Origin: Lycocorax pyrrhopterus obiensis
Taxonomy: Eukaryota > Chordata > Aves > Passeriformes > Paradisaeidae
Length of the DNA: 64,000 nucleotides
Assembly (NCBI GenBank): GCA_014706295.1
Contig: JACSVZ010000004.1
Location: forward strand, 16,375,264 to 16,439,263
Direction: 5' to 3'
Below the pieces are notes generated by a model. The model was not told where the DNA came from. It made no database searches and was given only the letters and a program-made list of their open reading frames with translations. A program made the translations under genes and the position numbers. Of this stretch, positions 25,568 through 39,800 are shown piece by piece (position 1 is the first letter of the stretch; the number at the start of each line of letters is the position of its first letter).

Positions 25568-26337
25568 ATACCAATATACTCTGTTTTTTTTTTCAGAAAC
25601 AAAAATCTGGTTTTGTTAAACAATTGTTTTTTTGTTAACTTCGCCATAAATTTAATTTGCAAGTGGCTATGCCAGATAGAATGCTCTATTTCTGGTTCAC
25701 ACATGTGATAAGATAGAGGACGGCATGGCAGGTGGAAGACAGACACTTCCACTGCCACCTCCCTGTCTTTTGCTGTGTGGGTTGCAGACAGAAGTCTGTT
25801 CAGAAGCTGGTTAAATCAGACCAGCACCCTATTATTCACAGAGGCAATACTTTGTCATTCGTGTCACAACAGGAACAGGGAACAGAAAAGCTTCACTACA
25901 TTTAATACTGCCAAGTACAATCACCCAAAAGACTGGCAACAATTCCAGATAACTGACAATCAGTGTAATTTTCCTATTTCAACCATCTTAAAAATAGACC
26001 TTCAGCTTCGAAAATGTTCATCTTGGTAGTTTTTTGAACAAGTTGTTGCAGAGATCATTTGTCCTGGACTTGTCCACATGGTACTTTTCTCTCTTCTCAG
26101 TGTTGACAATGATATGTGCAGTATAAAATTCTCCCTTTTCTTAACTTCTTTGGCAGTTTCAAACTGCTAGTGCAAAGTGTAATTCCTAAATCAGTCTAAG
26201 GAAATCAACTTGTTTAAGCTAACCTGTTTTCTTGGTCTTACAGACAATCCATCATTGTGCAACTTACCGCCTGGAGAGTGTATTTATGTACATTATAATT
26301 TATACTTTTATTAATCTTATTGGAATTAAATCCACAT

Positions 26338-26385
26338 AGTGGAAAGACTGAAATCCACTATAGTGGAAAGACTGAAATCCACTAT
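26338..26385. repeat. Perfect tandem duplication of a 24-bp unit with inverted-repeat ends
   Basis: AGTGGAAAGACTGAAATCCA-CTAT is present twice without a mismatch. Each unit begins (AT)AGTGGA and ends TCCACTAT, so unit ends are mutually complementary and could pair as a hairpin. Confidence 0.95.
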
Positions 26386-26856
26386 TTTTTTTTCCTTTGA
26401 GTTGGTATAACTTTTTCTGATGTTTCAGTAATCTAGTACAGAAAGATACAGTGTTCCATATTGTGCACTGTTAATTTTCCTACCTATAAATGAGAACTGG
26501 TAGCAATAATAATGACATTGGACATTATGGAGAAAGGTGTCTGTATAAAGTAAAACAGGCTAGAAGATGGAATCAGTCTCAGGAGGAACAATTTTCACTC
26601 AAATGACACTAAAAGTTTGTAATGTGGGTTTTGGATAAACAGAGTGGGAAAAACAGCAATACAGAGGGAAGCCTGTCAGCTGTCTTCACACATGTGAAAT
26701 AATTTATAAAATCTGTTCTAGACTCAACCCTCCTTCTTTCAAGATTCAAAGATTTCATTTCTGTAGAGAAGAAATTACTGAGTATTCTGTCTGTCATAAC
26801 AACAGCCCCTGAAACCTGTTTTGTCCAATTAGTTCACTCCCAGACATACACATGGA

Positions 26857-26873
26857 TTTTTTTTTTTTTTTTT
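26857..26873. repeat. T17 homopolymer
   Basis: Run of 17 T in AT-rich intron; no recognisable element attached. Confidence 0.9.
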
Positions 26874-27585
26874 GCCTCTTAAAGGCTCAACAATTCCCAA
26901 AGAGATTTTGGCCAGTTTTAATTTGAAGAGTCAAGCTTAGTTAGTTTTAAATGGGTTGAGACTAATGAAAAAATACGAGAAAGTGCAAAAAGGTCAAAGC
27001 AAACTGCAGCAGTATTTCTCCAGACAGCATTATCAGAAGTGTGACCATTTCAGGACACATTAAAGAGGGAACTGATAGGATGGGAATGATTTGCCTAAAG
27101 GCTAATGGAAAGCACAATACCTGCAACAGAGTGTTGTCTTTCTCCTCTCAGGCTGGACTTACTCAGGAAAGAAACTATGACCATGGGGCAACATATGTCA
27201 TGGGAAAATAAAGCAGACATCACCCAAAAACCTGACATAACAAAGCTAAGGAAAGTGTGATGGTTGTGAAAAACCCTGACCTTCTCTTTGGAAATGGTCA
27301 CTTGCTATAATTTCTAATGTAATTTCAGAATTTTGAAAATACCTTCTAAATCTCCTTGCAAGAGTTTATTTTGCTCTTTTTTAATAAAACATTTGATTTC
27401 CCAGTGTTTTCTTCTTTCCTTGCCCAACACATATGTAATATGACAAATACAACTAGGTCTGGCTGAATTAATGATTTAAGCAAAAGGGGAACGAATTTGA
27501 AGCCCTAAACAAACAGAAACAATAAAACATATCAGAAAAGTAATAATATTTGGGATTTTGTTCAATTTGCTTCCACAAATATCCA

Positions 27586-27635
27586 TTTTATATATATATC
27601 TCTATATATAGATATCTATATACCTATATATATCT
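27586..27635. repeat. Palindromic AT-rich microsatellite
   Basis: An imperfect (TA)n run with embedded self-complementary TATAGATATCTATA. It could extrude a cruciform. No gene context beyond the NRXN1 intron. Confidence 0.8.
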
Positions 27636-27656
27636 AAAAAAGGTAACTTGTGGGAA

Positions 27657-27690
27657 TTGGGGTTGGTCTAGATGATCTTCAGAGGTCCCA
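27657..27690 (+). mobile_element. Very short CR1 3'-UTR remnant
   Basis: TTGGGGTTGGTCTAGATGAT followed by CTTCAGAGGTCCC resembles the last part of CR1 copies. It sits directly after an AT-palindromic microsatellite. Too short to be certain. Confidence 0.5.
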
Positions 27691-29739
27691 CTGGGATCAA
27701 GATGACAAAGAGCAAATGAAAACAATAATGTTCCAGAATTACAGGATGAAAAGAATGAAAAATAAATTGTGAGAAAGTAACAGAGGACAACAGGATTCTA
27801 CTTGGAAGGACCCATTAAATTTTCCCGTAACACTTTTTTCATATCTCCAGAAATGTATATTGCCCTGAGACAACTAAATTATCAGTATGAGTTTTAGCAT
27901 TGTATTCTTCTTTGGATAATTGAAGCAGACTAAAAACACCTTAGATTGTGCATAATTTTGTGGTTTGCAGCTCCATGGCAATTGTGTAATCAACACTGGG
28001 CCATATATAACAACCAGATAAGTCTAAGGAGACAGAAAAACTGGGGAAAGGATTGATTTTATTTTGCATTTTTATTTTAAATTTTTATTCTTATGGCACC
28101 TAACATGATTTCCTTTTGTTGGATGCTGTACCAAAACAAAAAGAAAAAGAGACAGCTCTTAGCTCAGTTTATATGACTGAGGGAAATGCACATTTGCCTT
28201 TTGCAAATGCCCCTACTTGACCTATATTCACTAGAAGGGGATGCTGTGGGAATGAAGATAAAATTGAACTCAGGATTTGAAGCCCAACATTTGTAACTAC
28301 ACAGAAAATATTTTCATTCAAATTCAGCCTTTTTTAAATCTATGCTTAGAACCTTTAAGTGTACATGACTGCAGTTTCGTTCTGCTACACCATTTGGTGA
28401 TCTGTCTCATTGTTTTACCTACCCATGTTTATCATAAAGGAAGGGGCCAAGATATCTTCTTACATCTTTAAAAGATGCCTATGCTGCCTTCCTCCTGGCT
28501 TTTGAGACTTAAAGTACAGACAGAGAAAGATCAATAGGATGTGACGACACCTTAACAAAAGCAGAATGTAAGCAAAGACAACTCCACGGCAGTGGCGACC
28601 TTGGAACTCATATGCAGATTTAAGTTAGTTGTGGGTGTTTGCTATTAAGGCAAATAGGAAACTCATTGCTTACAAAAACTTTTCACGGGCTCTAAGAGGA
28701 TCTCCCAACTGGTAGAATGGCAAAACAATAAAAGATTCACTGTACTTTTAAATAAAAAAAAGATTTGGTCTAAAATTCTGCAGAGGAGAGATGACATGAG
28801 AGCAGTCACTATATTATATTCTTCCACCATGCTGCTGTCAGCAAAAGTGCTCTAAAGCCTGAAAAACATTTCCTCCTACAGAGATGCCCAGATTTTACAG
28901 TAGGTTTTACAGTTACATTTTTTGCCAGTAAAGGCAGAAACAAGATTAAAAATTACAATTCCCTTCAGAATTGTTTTTAGGTTTTCACATATGTACTCTG
29001 AAAGTATGGTTTACATTTTTGACATCAGCATAAAGAAACCCTGAGATAATGTCGCTGCAGTATTTTTAAATTAGATCTAAATCAATAAAGACTTTCCTTT
29101 TTTACTTTTTCATCATGACACTGTGGAATATGGAATTGTAAAAATTGCCTGGATATTATCTAACCTCATCTTTTCCCGTAAGATTAAGTTCAGCATGGAG
29201 GGCAAGAATGGAAGTTGCAGTTCTTTCACTTAACATTTATGTCTTAGTATGAGAATTTAGAATATTGTGTTTATTAGATAACATGATATCTTCAAGCTTT
29301 CAGTGTTTTTGCCACTCGGGTTTCAAAAAAAGGACGATTCCAAAATAAGTAAAGAATCATATTTGAAAAACTCCTAATCGAGCTTCTCAATGTGGAACAT
29401 GGATATAGCACACACTCAAGGTGTGACAGCAGGAACGAGAGCTATACTTGAGTAAAAGCAGTCAAAGGGGGAAACAGGCAAGGTTTCTCTAGCCTTTTCA
29501 GCTATCAATTACAACTGAAGTCTGCACTTATTTCCTTGCTGGGAAGAAATAGGTAATTTGTGAATCATTCCTTTTGCCTGGCATTTCAGGTGTGATCCAA
29601 TAGGGAAGTGAAAGGAGATCAGAAATTATCATCTTGGAAAAAATCCCGCTGGTCTGTTGGGCAGAAGACTTACAGGAAGGTCATTCCAACATTTGGGGTT
29701 TTTTAAGCCTTCCATTACGTCAGTGACACTTTTCATTTT

Positions 29740-30110
29740 TACCCAGGAAGGTGATTTGTTACCAGGACCTGACTCAGGCAGCCCTGAACGGTGTGAGGCG
29801 GAGGATTCCCCGCGCAGTTCTCCGCTCAGCCAGACGGTGCATTCCATGCCAGCTGGCCCTCCCTGTCCTCCAGCTTTTCCCGCAGTGACATCCAGACACT
29901 TCCCTCGTTGTCGCCATAGGTCACCACAATTTACACCTGCAACAAAACCACGCTGCCCTACAAACGCTGGGAGTGATGCGAAGTCCTCGCTCACTGTGTT
30001 TGTGCTCAGTTTGTCTCCCAAAGGATTTGGGCTCCATAATTCCAGCCATAATTTATGCAAGTCCAGAGAAGTCAGAGTACTGTCGTCTCCAGTAAATTGA
30101 TTTGTGTCCT
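29740..30110. other. GC- and CpG-richer intronic patch, identity unknown
   Basis: An island of higher GC with clustered CG dinucleotides (densest about 29788-29980) inside AT-rich intron. Both strands stay open for over 140 codons: plus 29657-30100 from an ATG, and minus 29629-30150, the latter without an ATG at its start. On the plus strand a pyrimidine-rich TTTTCATTTTTACCCAG at 29731-29747 looks like a splice acceptor. No translated frame resembles a protein I know. It could be an antisense lncRNA exon, a decayed retrocopy or a regulatory element. Confidence 0.4.
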
Positions 30111-33100
30111 GATGATTACAGGAAATAAAAATTTTGAGACTATGAAACAACTGGAAACAGGAGAGTTACTTGAGAAGCTCTAGCTATAATTTCAGTCTTG
30201 TCCAGATAGTTTTGCTGACATCACACATTCTAAGCCAGACCTCCTTTAACAAATAAAAGGACTTTTTAAATTGTTTTTTTAAGTTGACATTGAAAATGAA
30301 AATTGTATCCCAGAATCTATACAGGGCATGCAGCATGGGTGAATCTTGTGGACATTGCTATGCATATCATGATGGTTGTATTATCTTTTTTCCCCCTGAT
30401 CTGCCTAAACATACAACAGCCATGTCTCAAACCCAGGTTAACTACCAATTCAAGCTCAAAAATGTAATGTTTACTGTTTGACACGTGGGTCAGATTAGCA
30501 CAAAGCCAACTTTGCCACTTAGGTTTGCACAAAGAGAAGCACTTACTCACTGCCGAAGTGCTGTGCGAGGAACTGAAGAATTTTTTCATGATTAAGAGCA
30601 CTTGGCAAGGACTCTGTTTTAATCTGCTACAGCTTGAATGTTCAGTTTTTGTTTCAATCTAGACTTTAGGGAAATAATTAATAATTAAGTTTGTTTGTAT
30701 TCTACTTCTCTACCTCTACAAGGAATCCGGTATTAAGTCCAAATTCCAGTCAAAATATCATGCCATCAGAACCCAGCAGTGAGGTGTGCTGGGAATATTT
30801 TGAACAAATTGAAAATTCACATTAAATGCAAAGAAATTTTCAGACTTGGGGCTGTACAATTCATAATTTTGTGTCAATTTAATGAATAGTATCAGTCGGG
30901 AAACAAAAAAAAGATAATTGATTATTTTACTGGGTTGAAAGAGCTGGGAAAGGTTAGGTAAAAAGGTCGAACTGAATATGAAACACTTTATGTTGATGTG
31001 CGAAAAATTGACACTGACACCAAACATATTTGTGGGGTTTTTTGCCTAATTGGTCATTCCAAGAATTCCTGTTCCATTTAATGTATATCATGCTCCTCAC
31101 TTCCTCATGTCCCTTCTGCTTGCTCAAGAGCTCGTTCAGTTCTGTCATGCTAGTGAGAATTTTCACACCAGCGCAAGGAACCCATAGGATCATCTGGGGA
31201 AAACAGAGCAAATCTAAACTATTTGGAGGCTAAACATAAGAATTAGCTGAAAGATAAAGAAAATCAAACCAATGAGTGCATGACAAAACATGATGCAGAC
31301 AAACACAGCAAAGATACTGCTGCCACATAAAAAGCTGATATATTTATGTCGGAAAATAATGCATTTCTTCCCATGTATATACATACATGCAAGAGAAGCA
31401 AATTACAGGTAGAGATATGCAGGTACACCATGAGTATTGATTTCCAATAGAATCAAGTCACTTGAAATGAGCAGACGGGAAGGAAATAAATCCCTGCTTT
31501 TCACAATCAGTTAATCCTTAGCAAATTCATTAATTTTTAAAAAGGAAAAGAATTACATGCAGAATTATGAATCTCAAATGGCAGTGGTGTTTCCTGAACA
31601 AACCAGTTACTGTTAGTGCTCACTATGGTAAGAGACCATTAGAAATTAATTTTTGAATTAAAAACTAGAAGGCAGCTTTGCAAGACGATTGAACAAGGTA
31701 ATTTCTAACAAGGACAGATTGTTTCCTGTATTTGTTCCAATAAAATAACAGCTTTTCTCTTGGCTGTTTCAGATTTATAAAGAGCAGGATGAATTTTTCT
31801 GCATACATATAAAGTACTGGCATTTTGATGAGGTAATGGGAAATTTAAATTTACCCAATACACTGTCTGACTATTTCTTCCTCCACCTTTTATTCTCAAT
31901 TAAAAATTCATGTTGCACTTAATTGCTCAATTTGCCCAAAGTGTAATAAACAATTGAAGAAGCCATACAGTACCACATAACAAATACATTACTTAGGATG
32001 ATATGACAAGAAATTACTGGCCCAATTAGTGACAGAGATCCTTTAGTGCAAGGTAAGAAAAAAAAGGGATGCCTAATGAAAATAAGGTGCTCTACAAAGG
32101 AAAAACACAATCTGTATGTATTGTACACTTTGAAGTCTAGGAGTGTCTCCTGGGAAAACCGAAAATGAGGCACTAAGCGAGTTACTGATTAAAGCCATTT
32201 ACTTCCATGACATTTTGTGGCTGTGTATTGCCAGGGTGTATTAGGAAGATATAACATTATCAGCTGTCCAGGGAGAGAGTTGTTTGAAAAACTCAGAAAA
32301 GATTGCAGGGATTATGATGTAAACTACAGTTTTTCCCCATAAAATGTTGCTCCTAGTGTGAGTAATCTCTTGGTTTACATGCACCATGATTGCTGTTCCT
32401 TATCCACTCTGCAGAATCAAAGGGAACTTTGAGGGACACTCCTGTGATGTGCTGAGTGTATCCAACATCCAGAAAAGTCCCTCAGAGTTAAAAGCATTTG
32501 ACTTTTCCCAGAAGACACCCAATACCTCACAGAATCAGACTCAAAGGGAAAATGTTAAAGATCCAGTAAAAATAAGAAAAAAAAAAGAAAGCTTACTTGA
32601 AAGGAAAGTATGGCTGGAAGGTCCAAGAGCTATAAATCAGAGCAATTAAATTCAGAGGCAATGCTGCTCTCACTTAAAAGGAAATTGCAAGAACTACAGT
32701 GCCTTGAATGGCAGTTTTGCTGCTGTGGTGTAAAATTTGAAATGTGTTTCACAGTCAGCTTTTTAAAGATACTGCTATGTGCACTAAAATCCACAAAATA
32801 TGGAACTTCAGTTTTCCCCAGCATCTGAGTATTTATAAGGTCTTTCTTTATGGTATCTCTCCTCTGGTCTGAGAAAGAGGAATTATAAATCATCTGCTTC
32901 AGATTATCTCTAGTCTTTTATTAAGCCACTTGAGGGATATTTCTATGGTTTGGAGTTCAGCTGCTAATAAGGACAAAGTAAATGAGGACAGTACCAAATA
33001 TTAGTACATCCTCAGACTGTCACCTTCACAGTGCAGAAAAGCCCTTTAATGCAGAAAGCTGCCAGTGTGGAATTTCTTGGTAACTGGATTTAAGAAGAAC

Positions 33101-36100
33101 TGCTCTTCTGATGAGCAAAACCCAACTCTATGTGCTGCTCTGGATGGATCTCCGTTTATGACAGATCTGCAAGACACCTGTAGCAATGACAGACTGCACC
33201 CAAGGACGTTTCTGCAATAAGCCAAACACATAAACTCAACTCAAAGTTTACTTCACAAGTTCTATCTTCACTCTGGTGCCTTTTTCAAGTTCTCTCTGCA
33301 GAAACGGGTAGAAAGAGAAGAAAACAAGCAAAGCTTTGGGCGGTCACTTTTGTTGCTGTTAACTACCACTGCATTTTACTACTCTTGCCCAGATTATGAA
33401 CCTGCTAATTTTTAAACTTTTTAAAAGTACAGTGTTTAGCAGACAAGTTGGAAAAAAAAAGTCTGCTTACGACACCTGCATTTATTTTACACCAGCATAA
33501 TTTCACCGGCTAGACAGGTATGACACCAGATTCTCTTCAGAAGAAAATCTCTTTCTAGTTCGTTTGGTTTTCTGAAGGCCTGATTCTCTATAATTGTGTA
33601 TAGTACTTAATTTTAAGGAATCTATCATAAAAGCCTCTGATACTTGCAGGTAATTAAATCCATATATCAATTTATTCTGAGTACATTAGAAAAGGAAAAC
33701 TCCCTGTCCCACTGCCTAACTCAGCAGTAGCAGAAGAGCACAGTAACACCTTGAGTTGGAATGCAAAACTAGAAACACAGCTGTAAATTATCCTGTTAAC
33801 ACAGATCATCCTTATTGCAGCTCAAGCAAAGAGCACACAAAGCAAATATGTAGTGAGCGCACTATGTAAACACATCACATATGCTTAATAACAATGAGAT
33901 TTCACTGGCACAGAATGCATTTGAAGCATGCTGAGAAAACGAAGGGTGTCCCACTAGCCAGGCTTTGTAAAGGAAACAAGAACCCAAGAAATTTTCCTTG
34001 GAAAAGTGGCCAGCTATGGCTAAAGGCATTCATCTTCCCCACAGATCATCCTTTTCTGCTGTCATTAATCAATAGGAGAAGTAAAAAAAAGGGGGTGGGC
34101 AGGATGAGGAAATCTTCACATTATCACACAAGTGAATAGAAAACTGTAGGAAGCTTAATTTCACATGGTTATACAGCTACATAGAGAGATTTGAGAAGTC
34201 AGTGTGTGCTACACTGAATTTTTAGGGAATACATTCTTCTACATTTTAAAGTAGGTTAATTAGAATAAGAGGAAAGAATAAATTCATGTCTGTTATTCTC
34301 CATTCATTTTCTATATATACCTACATGCTTCATGTATGCCTGCTCATTTCAAACAGATAAAGCAGATGCATAGTGGGCAGATTTTTCACTTGTCTTGGTG
34401 GCTGTGTCTGCTTTGTTGCAAACTGGGGACCAGTTCAGATTTTTTAAAAAGTTACTTTTTAGTTTCCTATAACATATATTGTGGTTTTATAGATATTGTC
34501 TTTCTTGTTATGCTGCTAGAACAGCTGTAACGTTATTCTAAAAAAAGGTCTTCAGACGTTTTCATAGCTTTTTTATGCACAGAAGTACTTTCCCCACTTT
34601 GGAAAGCAGGACCAATATTTTAACCTGAGAGACCTGCATTTAAGCACATTCACCATCTCAGAGAACAAAGGCCCTAAAAGTTACTCTTAGGATATTCAAG
34701 CTGTTATATGGTTTACACATATCAATTGAAACACAGAAATAATATATTGTATATTAACCAGGAAACATAGATCAGTTTTAGTGATAACTACTATACCACT
34801 ACTAATAATAGTCACTGCTACAGAAAAGTGAGAGTAGCTGTCATTCTCTCCTATTTTGTATGCAGCTCAGCTTCATCAAGATAGAAAATGGTCTGATTAT
34901 ATTTAATTACAAATCCACTGTACAAATAAAGCCACATATTCTAAATATTAACCTTGTTAAACAGTATGAGAAAAATAATAAACAAACCCACTAAAAAAAA
35001 AGCCCAGAAGTGAGAAAAATAATAAAATCATGCCATTAAAAACCCCAAGCTACTGTACATTCAGGAAAATTAATTTATGTGGAGATGGCTTACACATTTT
35101 TGAACAGCACCTGTTCAAAATGCAAAGGCACAAGAGTACTCTATATTTATCAAATGACTTCATGCAATATTACTGTATCATAGTTTTAATTGGCAAACTC
35201 TGTACAACAGATTTAATGATATACAGTAACTCCACACTCACATCCAGTCTTATGCATGATTTAAGGGTCTACCAAAAAACCACACAAAATTTCCAGGTTT
35301 TTTGGGTTGTTGGTTTTTTTTACCTTAGGGAAAGAGAAATTAACTGTTCTGCCTCCTAGAAAAAGACAACACACCAAACCTACAAAACCTGGGGCTTTTG
35401 GTGCTACTGATTAAGACAAAATTAATACAAAAATCACTACATACTCCTTTCCTACTTATGGCAAACTTCCATTTGCATCCTTTTATTCTTGGTGGGGTAG
35501 AAGAGGGACAATACCAGAACTGAAGAGGATGCCACAGATTGTGAGTGATGCTATAGGAAGAGTTGCTGAAATAAAACTGTCTTAAAGCTGAAAGGTTCTT
35601 CTTCTTTCAAACTCTGAAAGCTTGCAGGCTGCTTTTACCCACAATCGATTGCATTAAATTCTTCTAGGGAGGACTTAGCCACATCTCCCTTATCCATGAG
35701 TGTGAATATCTATTCGAGTATATCAGTCTGATAAAGTTTTCATTCGAGATAAAAGGGAGTTGGTTAGAGCCAAGGCCATGGTGAAGACTGAAATGAAGAA
35801 CATTTCAGATTTATGATGTGTGCTGCTCAACTCTATTTCTATAGAACACGCAGACAATTTTTGGAATGAATGAGACTCCTCAATAACAGCTAATCTTAAT
35901 ACTGCAGTGAAATACCAGGACCAGCAGATTTCTGTTAATTGAGATCTCTAATCCTCGCAACTCAGAAAGAATATAGGTGCTCACAGTTTCCCAGGCATGT
36001 CCTTCATGCTCCTGCTCCTCTAGAAACCCTCCATGTCCTTCAACTGCTTTCAGTTAAAAATGAGACATTGCCATAACAGCACAGTCCTTGAAAGGCAATG

Positions 36101-37418
36101 CACATTCTTCCTGAAAGGAAGAAGAAATTGGCCCCAGATTACCTCTTCAAAATGTTGTGGGGTTGTTAAAATTTTGAAGGAATTGTCTTTTGTCTCTTTT
36201 TTAAGAGAACTTAACAACATTTTCTGTTGACTTGAGTAGCTTTTAGAGTAACCAATTCATAAAATCCTGCTTCCTGTTCCCCTGCCTCACTCCCCAACCA
36301 CCTCATACAAACTCACATACATCAGCTCATTAAAATATGGGTCTACATTAGAATTTAATAGCTAATTAACATTTCCTAACTCTACCAATTATAATGATTA
36401 AGAACCAAATCAGTCTATTTCCTTTGAAAAAGGCTATTTACACTTTTAGACAAAATTCTGAAAGGACATCATCAAGCCACCTACACAAGCGATTTAGACA
36501 CTTGGCTATATGTATTCCTGCATTATACATAAGGTTTCTCTACAGAGTTTTTTACCAGCAGTTAAAAATTCACACACCTTGTGGCATCCAGAAACCCCAC
36601 CCAGCACAGGGTGAGGCTACCGAGTCGTGCTGCTAGGCCATATGGCTTTTGATCCCTTCAGAAAGTGGGCACAGTCCACCCGGGTTTCCCATGTTGACAC
36701 ATCCTCTGACTCTTCAGACGACTTCAGCACTTTGGAAAACCTTATCCTGTGCCAGAACAGGTCAATGCAATGAACCAATAAAGCAGCAAATTAAATGGGG
36801 CATCTGAAGCGTCCTTTTGAAACTGAGTGAATGAGCCTCAGCACCTCTTTTCTTCTAAGGTGGGCTCAGCTCTAACAGAGAGAGAGGCTCCCTACTGATC
36901 TTGTTAGGCAGCTGAAGGCACAGAGCTATGAGGGAGGCTTATAAATTCAAAAATGTACGAAAGGTAAAGGGGTATTCCTAAAGGTAAGAACTGAAAACAA
37001 GAGATGGAGTGAACAAAGTGAAGCAAAGAGAGGGGTGAAAAGAAGTTAGGGCTGGTCAGTAGCAAACAAAAATGCACTAGGCGTGAGAAAAAAATAGGCA
37101 TTGGAAAAGGAAATACAGAAGCTAGGAGATGAAAACAGAAAGGAAATAAAAAAACCCAAGCAGTCTAGTTTTAAGAGGTACTCTATTGGAATTTCTGCAG
37201 ACCATACAATAACTCCACAGAGCTGTCCTTTAGGACCTTGATCCAAAGATTATTACTTTGACTCTAATGGGCTTTGGATTAGGGAAGAGCCCCAGAGTAT
37301 AAATTTATTTATATCTTCATATATAATTCAGCTCTGTCTACCAACTGCAACATATACTGTGTACAGAATTTAAATAGTTCCTTTTTTTGAACCTGGGCAG
37401 TTGCATACAAAAATGCTA

Positions 37419-37497
37419 TTTGGCAAAGTTAAGTTCATGGTTGGATTCCATGATTTTAAAGATCTTTTCCAGCCTAAATTATTCTGCGGGTCTATGA
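37419..37497 (+). mobile_element. CR1 LINE 3'-terminal fragment
   Basis: The stretch TTCATGGTTGGATTCCATGA, then TTTTAAAGATCTTTTCCAGC, then a TCTATGAAA end follows the CR1 3' UTR pattern with scattered substitutions, so it is an old copy. Confidence 0.8.
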
Positions 37498-39472
37498 AAT
37501 TCTTACCCCATTTTATTCACCCCTGTGCACCACTGGATCAGAAAGGCATCTCTCTCAGCTTGCATTTTGATAAACTCACCCACTTTAAAAAAGCACCTAT
37601 CAGGAATTACATCCAGCTGGTGAAACAGCCTCCTGTTTCCGTAAGACACCCCAAATACTTGCCACAGATCAGCCCATTCTACAGTGAATACATCCACACA
37701 AGTAATGAGTGAAACACAATAGCTGAAAAAAATTATTGATAGTACGATCCTCAGCCAACACGCAGAGTATAAAAACGCTTTAATGTTCTATTTATAAGCT
37801 GTGCCTCTGTTCTTACAGAATACATTAAATAGGCTGGCATTTAAATTGAGTGCCTTGGGGGAGATGCATCTCCTGAAGCATTTAGTCACCTACATTAAGA
37901 AACAAGACTTCTCCCCAGTTTAGCAACAGGTTTTATAAATATGTGAAAATCCTTTATGGATGTATTTGTTAAAAACACGAGATCTTTTTCACACCTGTAA
38001 AAGGCATTTAATAATCCTCAGGGAGAGTTTTTCCAGTTTCAACAAGTAAGGCATTATATTTGCTTTAAGTGGAATGGGAAGCAAATCCACTTGATCTTCT
38101 TGATTTTCTTTGAAAAAAAGAAAAAAGATGCTCTTAATTAAGCCTACAGTTATTATAAATCAATGGGGTGGCATGAAAAAATACTACTTACTAATTAAAA
38201 AAAACCTAATTGGACGCAGAATGTGGGCAAACTGATGCAGCGTATATGCAACCAATCTCTGGGGAAAAAATGTCCAGGGTAAACACTTTAAAATTAAAGT
38301 TTTTCTGTTGACTGAAGGTTTATTCCACATAAATAAGCTCTCCTTGTTGATAGCCTCATTTTTTTCTTAAATGTAATGATTCTAATTTTTTTTTGAGCAC
38401 TGCAACTGTCAAAATATTATTACACAACTCAGAGAAAATAAATGTATACTCTTTGATTGTGACCAAGATTGATTTGACCCTGATGCTGCTACTTTTGGAA
38501 ACCAGTTTTCTTAATCACATAGTCCTCTTTGTGCAACAGCTCATTTATAGATTCTTCTCCTTTTGTAAATGGAGGCAAGGTCAGCTACTCTTCAGCACAA
38601 TATATTCCACTACGTCCATGCCTAAGACAGGAGGACTGAAAGAAAATTCTCTCTACGGAAAACACATTATACACCCCCTTTCAATAGTGCATTATACATC
38701 AGTGTTTCAATATATTAAATAATCTACATGATATAGTGGTCCATATTATGTATTCATTCCCCTGCAGCAGTTTCAGATTCTGTTCCACAGAATAATGTAA
38801 TGCCACTCTAGGTTCTTGTCTTGCCTCACTTTATTTCAGCTCATATTACTTCATTCTACATATGGTTCTTTATTATGGCAGAGTTGCAATATGTGAATCA
38901 CCATAACTGTGATATCCTGTCAATATCCATCGAGTGATAGGTCCCTTTCCTTGTGTAAAATTACAAAACGAGCAAGACAAAATGTTACAGGGTTACCGAG
39001 TGCACCTTCAACACACAGTTCCATAGCTGGGTTTTCACCTGACTTGCATTGCTCACCTTCAGAGCACGCATTCATAAAGCAAACAAGAGGTAAACTGTTG
39101 CGTGTGAAGTAAATATTTTAAGAGGAACTGATTTCTGCAAGTATTCTTCAAAGGCAAGTATCAGAGGCCAGTGTTGCCATATGTTAATAAGTAGGGAATA
39201 ATCTATTAATAACTATTGCATAAATAACCAGGACCTCATTAGAATGATGAGTCATGGAATATGAATTAAGTGAATTAATCTTTTGGTAGTAATATGCCTT
39301 GGGGTCTTGTATAAAAGACCACCTTTCCTCAGACAGGAAAAATTTCTTGAGCCACAGTTTCTTCTGGAGCCACTGTGAGCAAACTGGTGCTGAAAAATAC
39401 AATGCCTGGCAAGGACTGAAGAAAGGAGAAAAAGGGCAAAGCACGGTAAACTGGAATAGAGTGGATAAAGAG

Positions 39473-39800
39473 CCATAGAATTATAGACTGGTTTGGGCTG
39501 GAAGAGACCTTAAAGGTCATTTAGCTCCATATTCCCTGTCATGAGAATTTGGCATGGAAGTAGACCAGGTCTCATCCAGCCTGATCTTGAACACTTCCAG
39601 GGATGAGGCATCCACAGCTTCCCTGGGCAGCCTGTTCCAGTGCTTCACCACCCCCACGGTAAATGTAGCCTAAATCTCCCTCTTTCAGTTTCAACCCATT
39701 CCTCCTGGTCCTATAACTGCAGTTCCTGATGAAGAGTCCATCTCTAGTTTGTTTGAAGAACCCCTTCAGAAACTGGAAGGCTGTTATGGGGTCTCCATGA
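39473..39800 (-). mobile_element. CR1 LINE fragment, minus orientation
   Basis: Begins with ATAGAATTATAGACTGGTTT (reverse complement of the CR1 3' end) and continues through the reverse-complemented landmarks CTTGAACACTTCCAGGGATG, CCCTGGGCAGCCTGTTCCAG and CCATTCCTCCTGGTC to GGGGTCTCCATGAA. 5'-truncated, coding frames broken. Confidence 0.93.

Larger units (their letters stand above)
25568..37418. other. Intronic DNA; sparse repeats and one CpG-richer patch
   Basis: Holds the 24-bp duplication, the AT palindrome and short CR1 remnant near 27.6 kb, and the patch near 29.9 kb, all listed. The remainder is AT-rich and unrecognised. A moderately GC-richer stretch at 36580-36800 showed no known repeat. 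The gap 23470-24701 is likewise plain intron. Confidence 0.55.

Noticed and set aside
29629..30150. 173-codon minus-strand frame
   Set aside because: It begins at TTG and has no early ATG or recognisable domain. The patch is kept as a finding, not as a gene.
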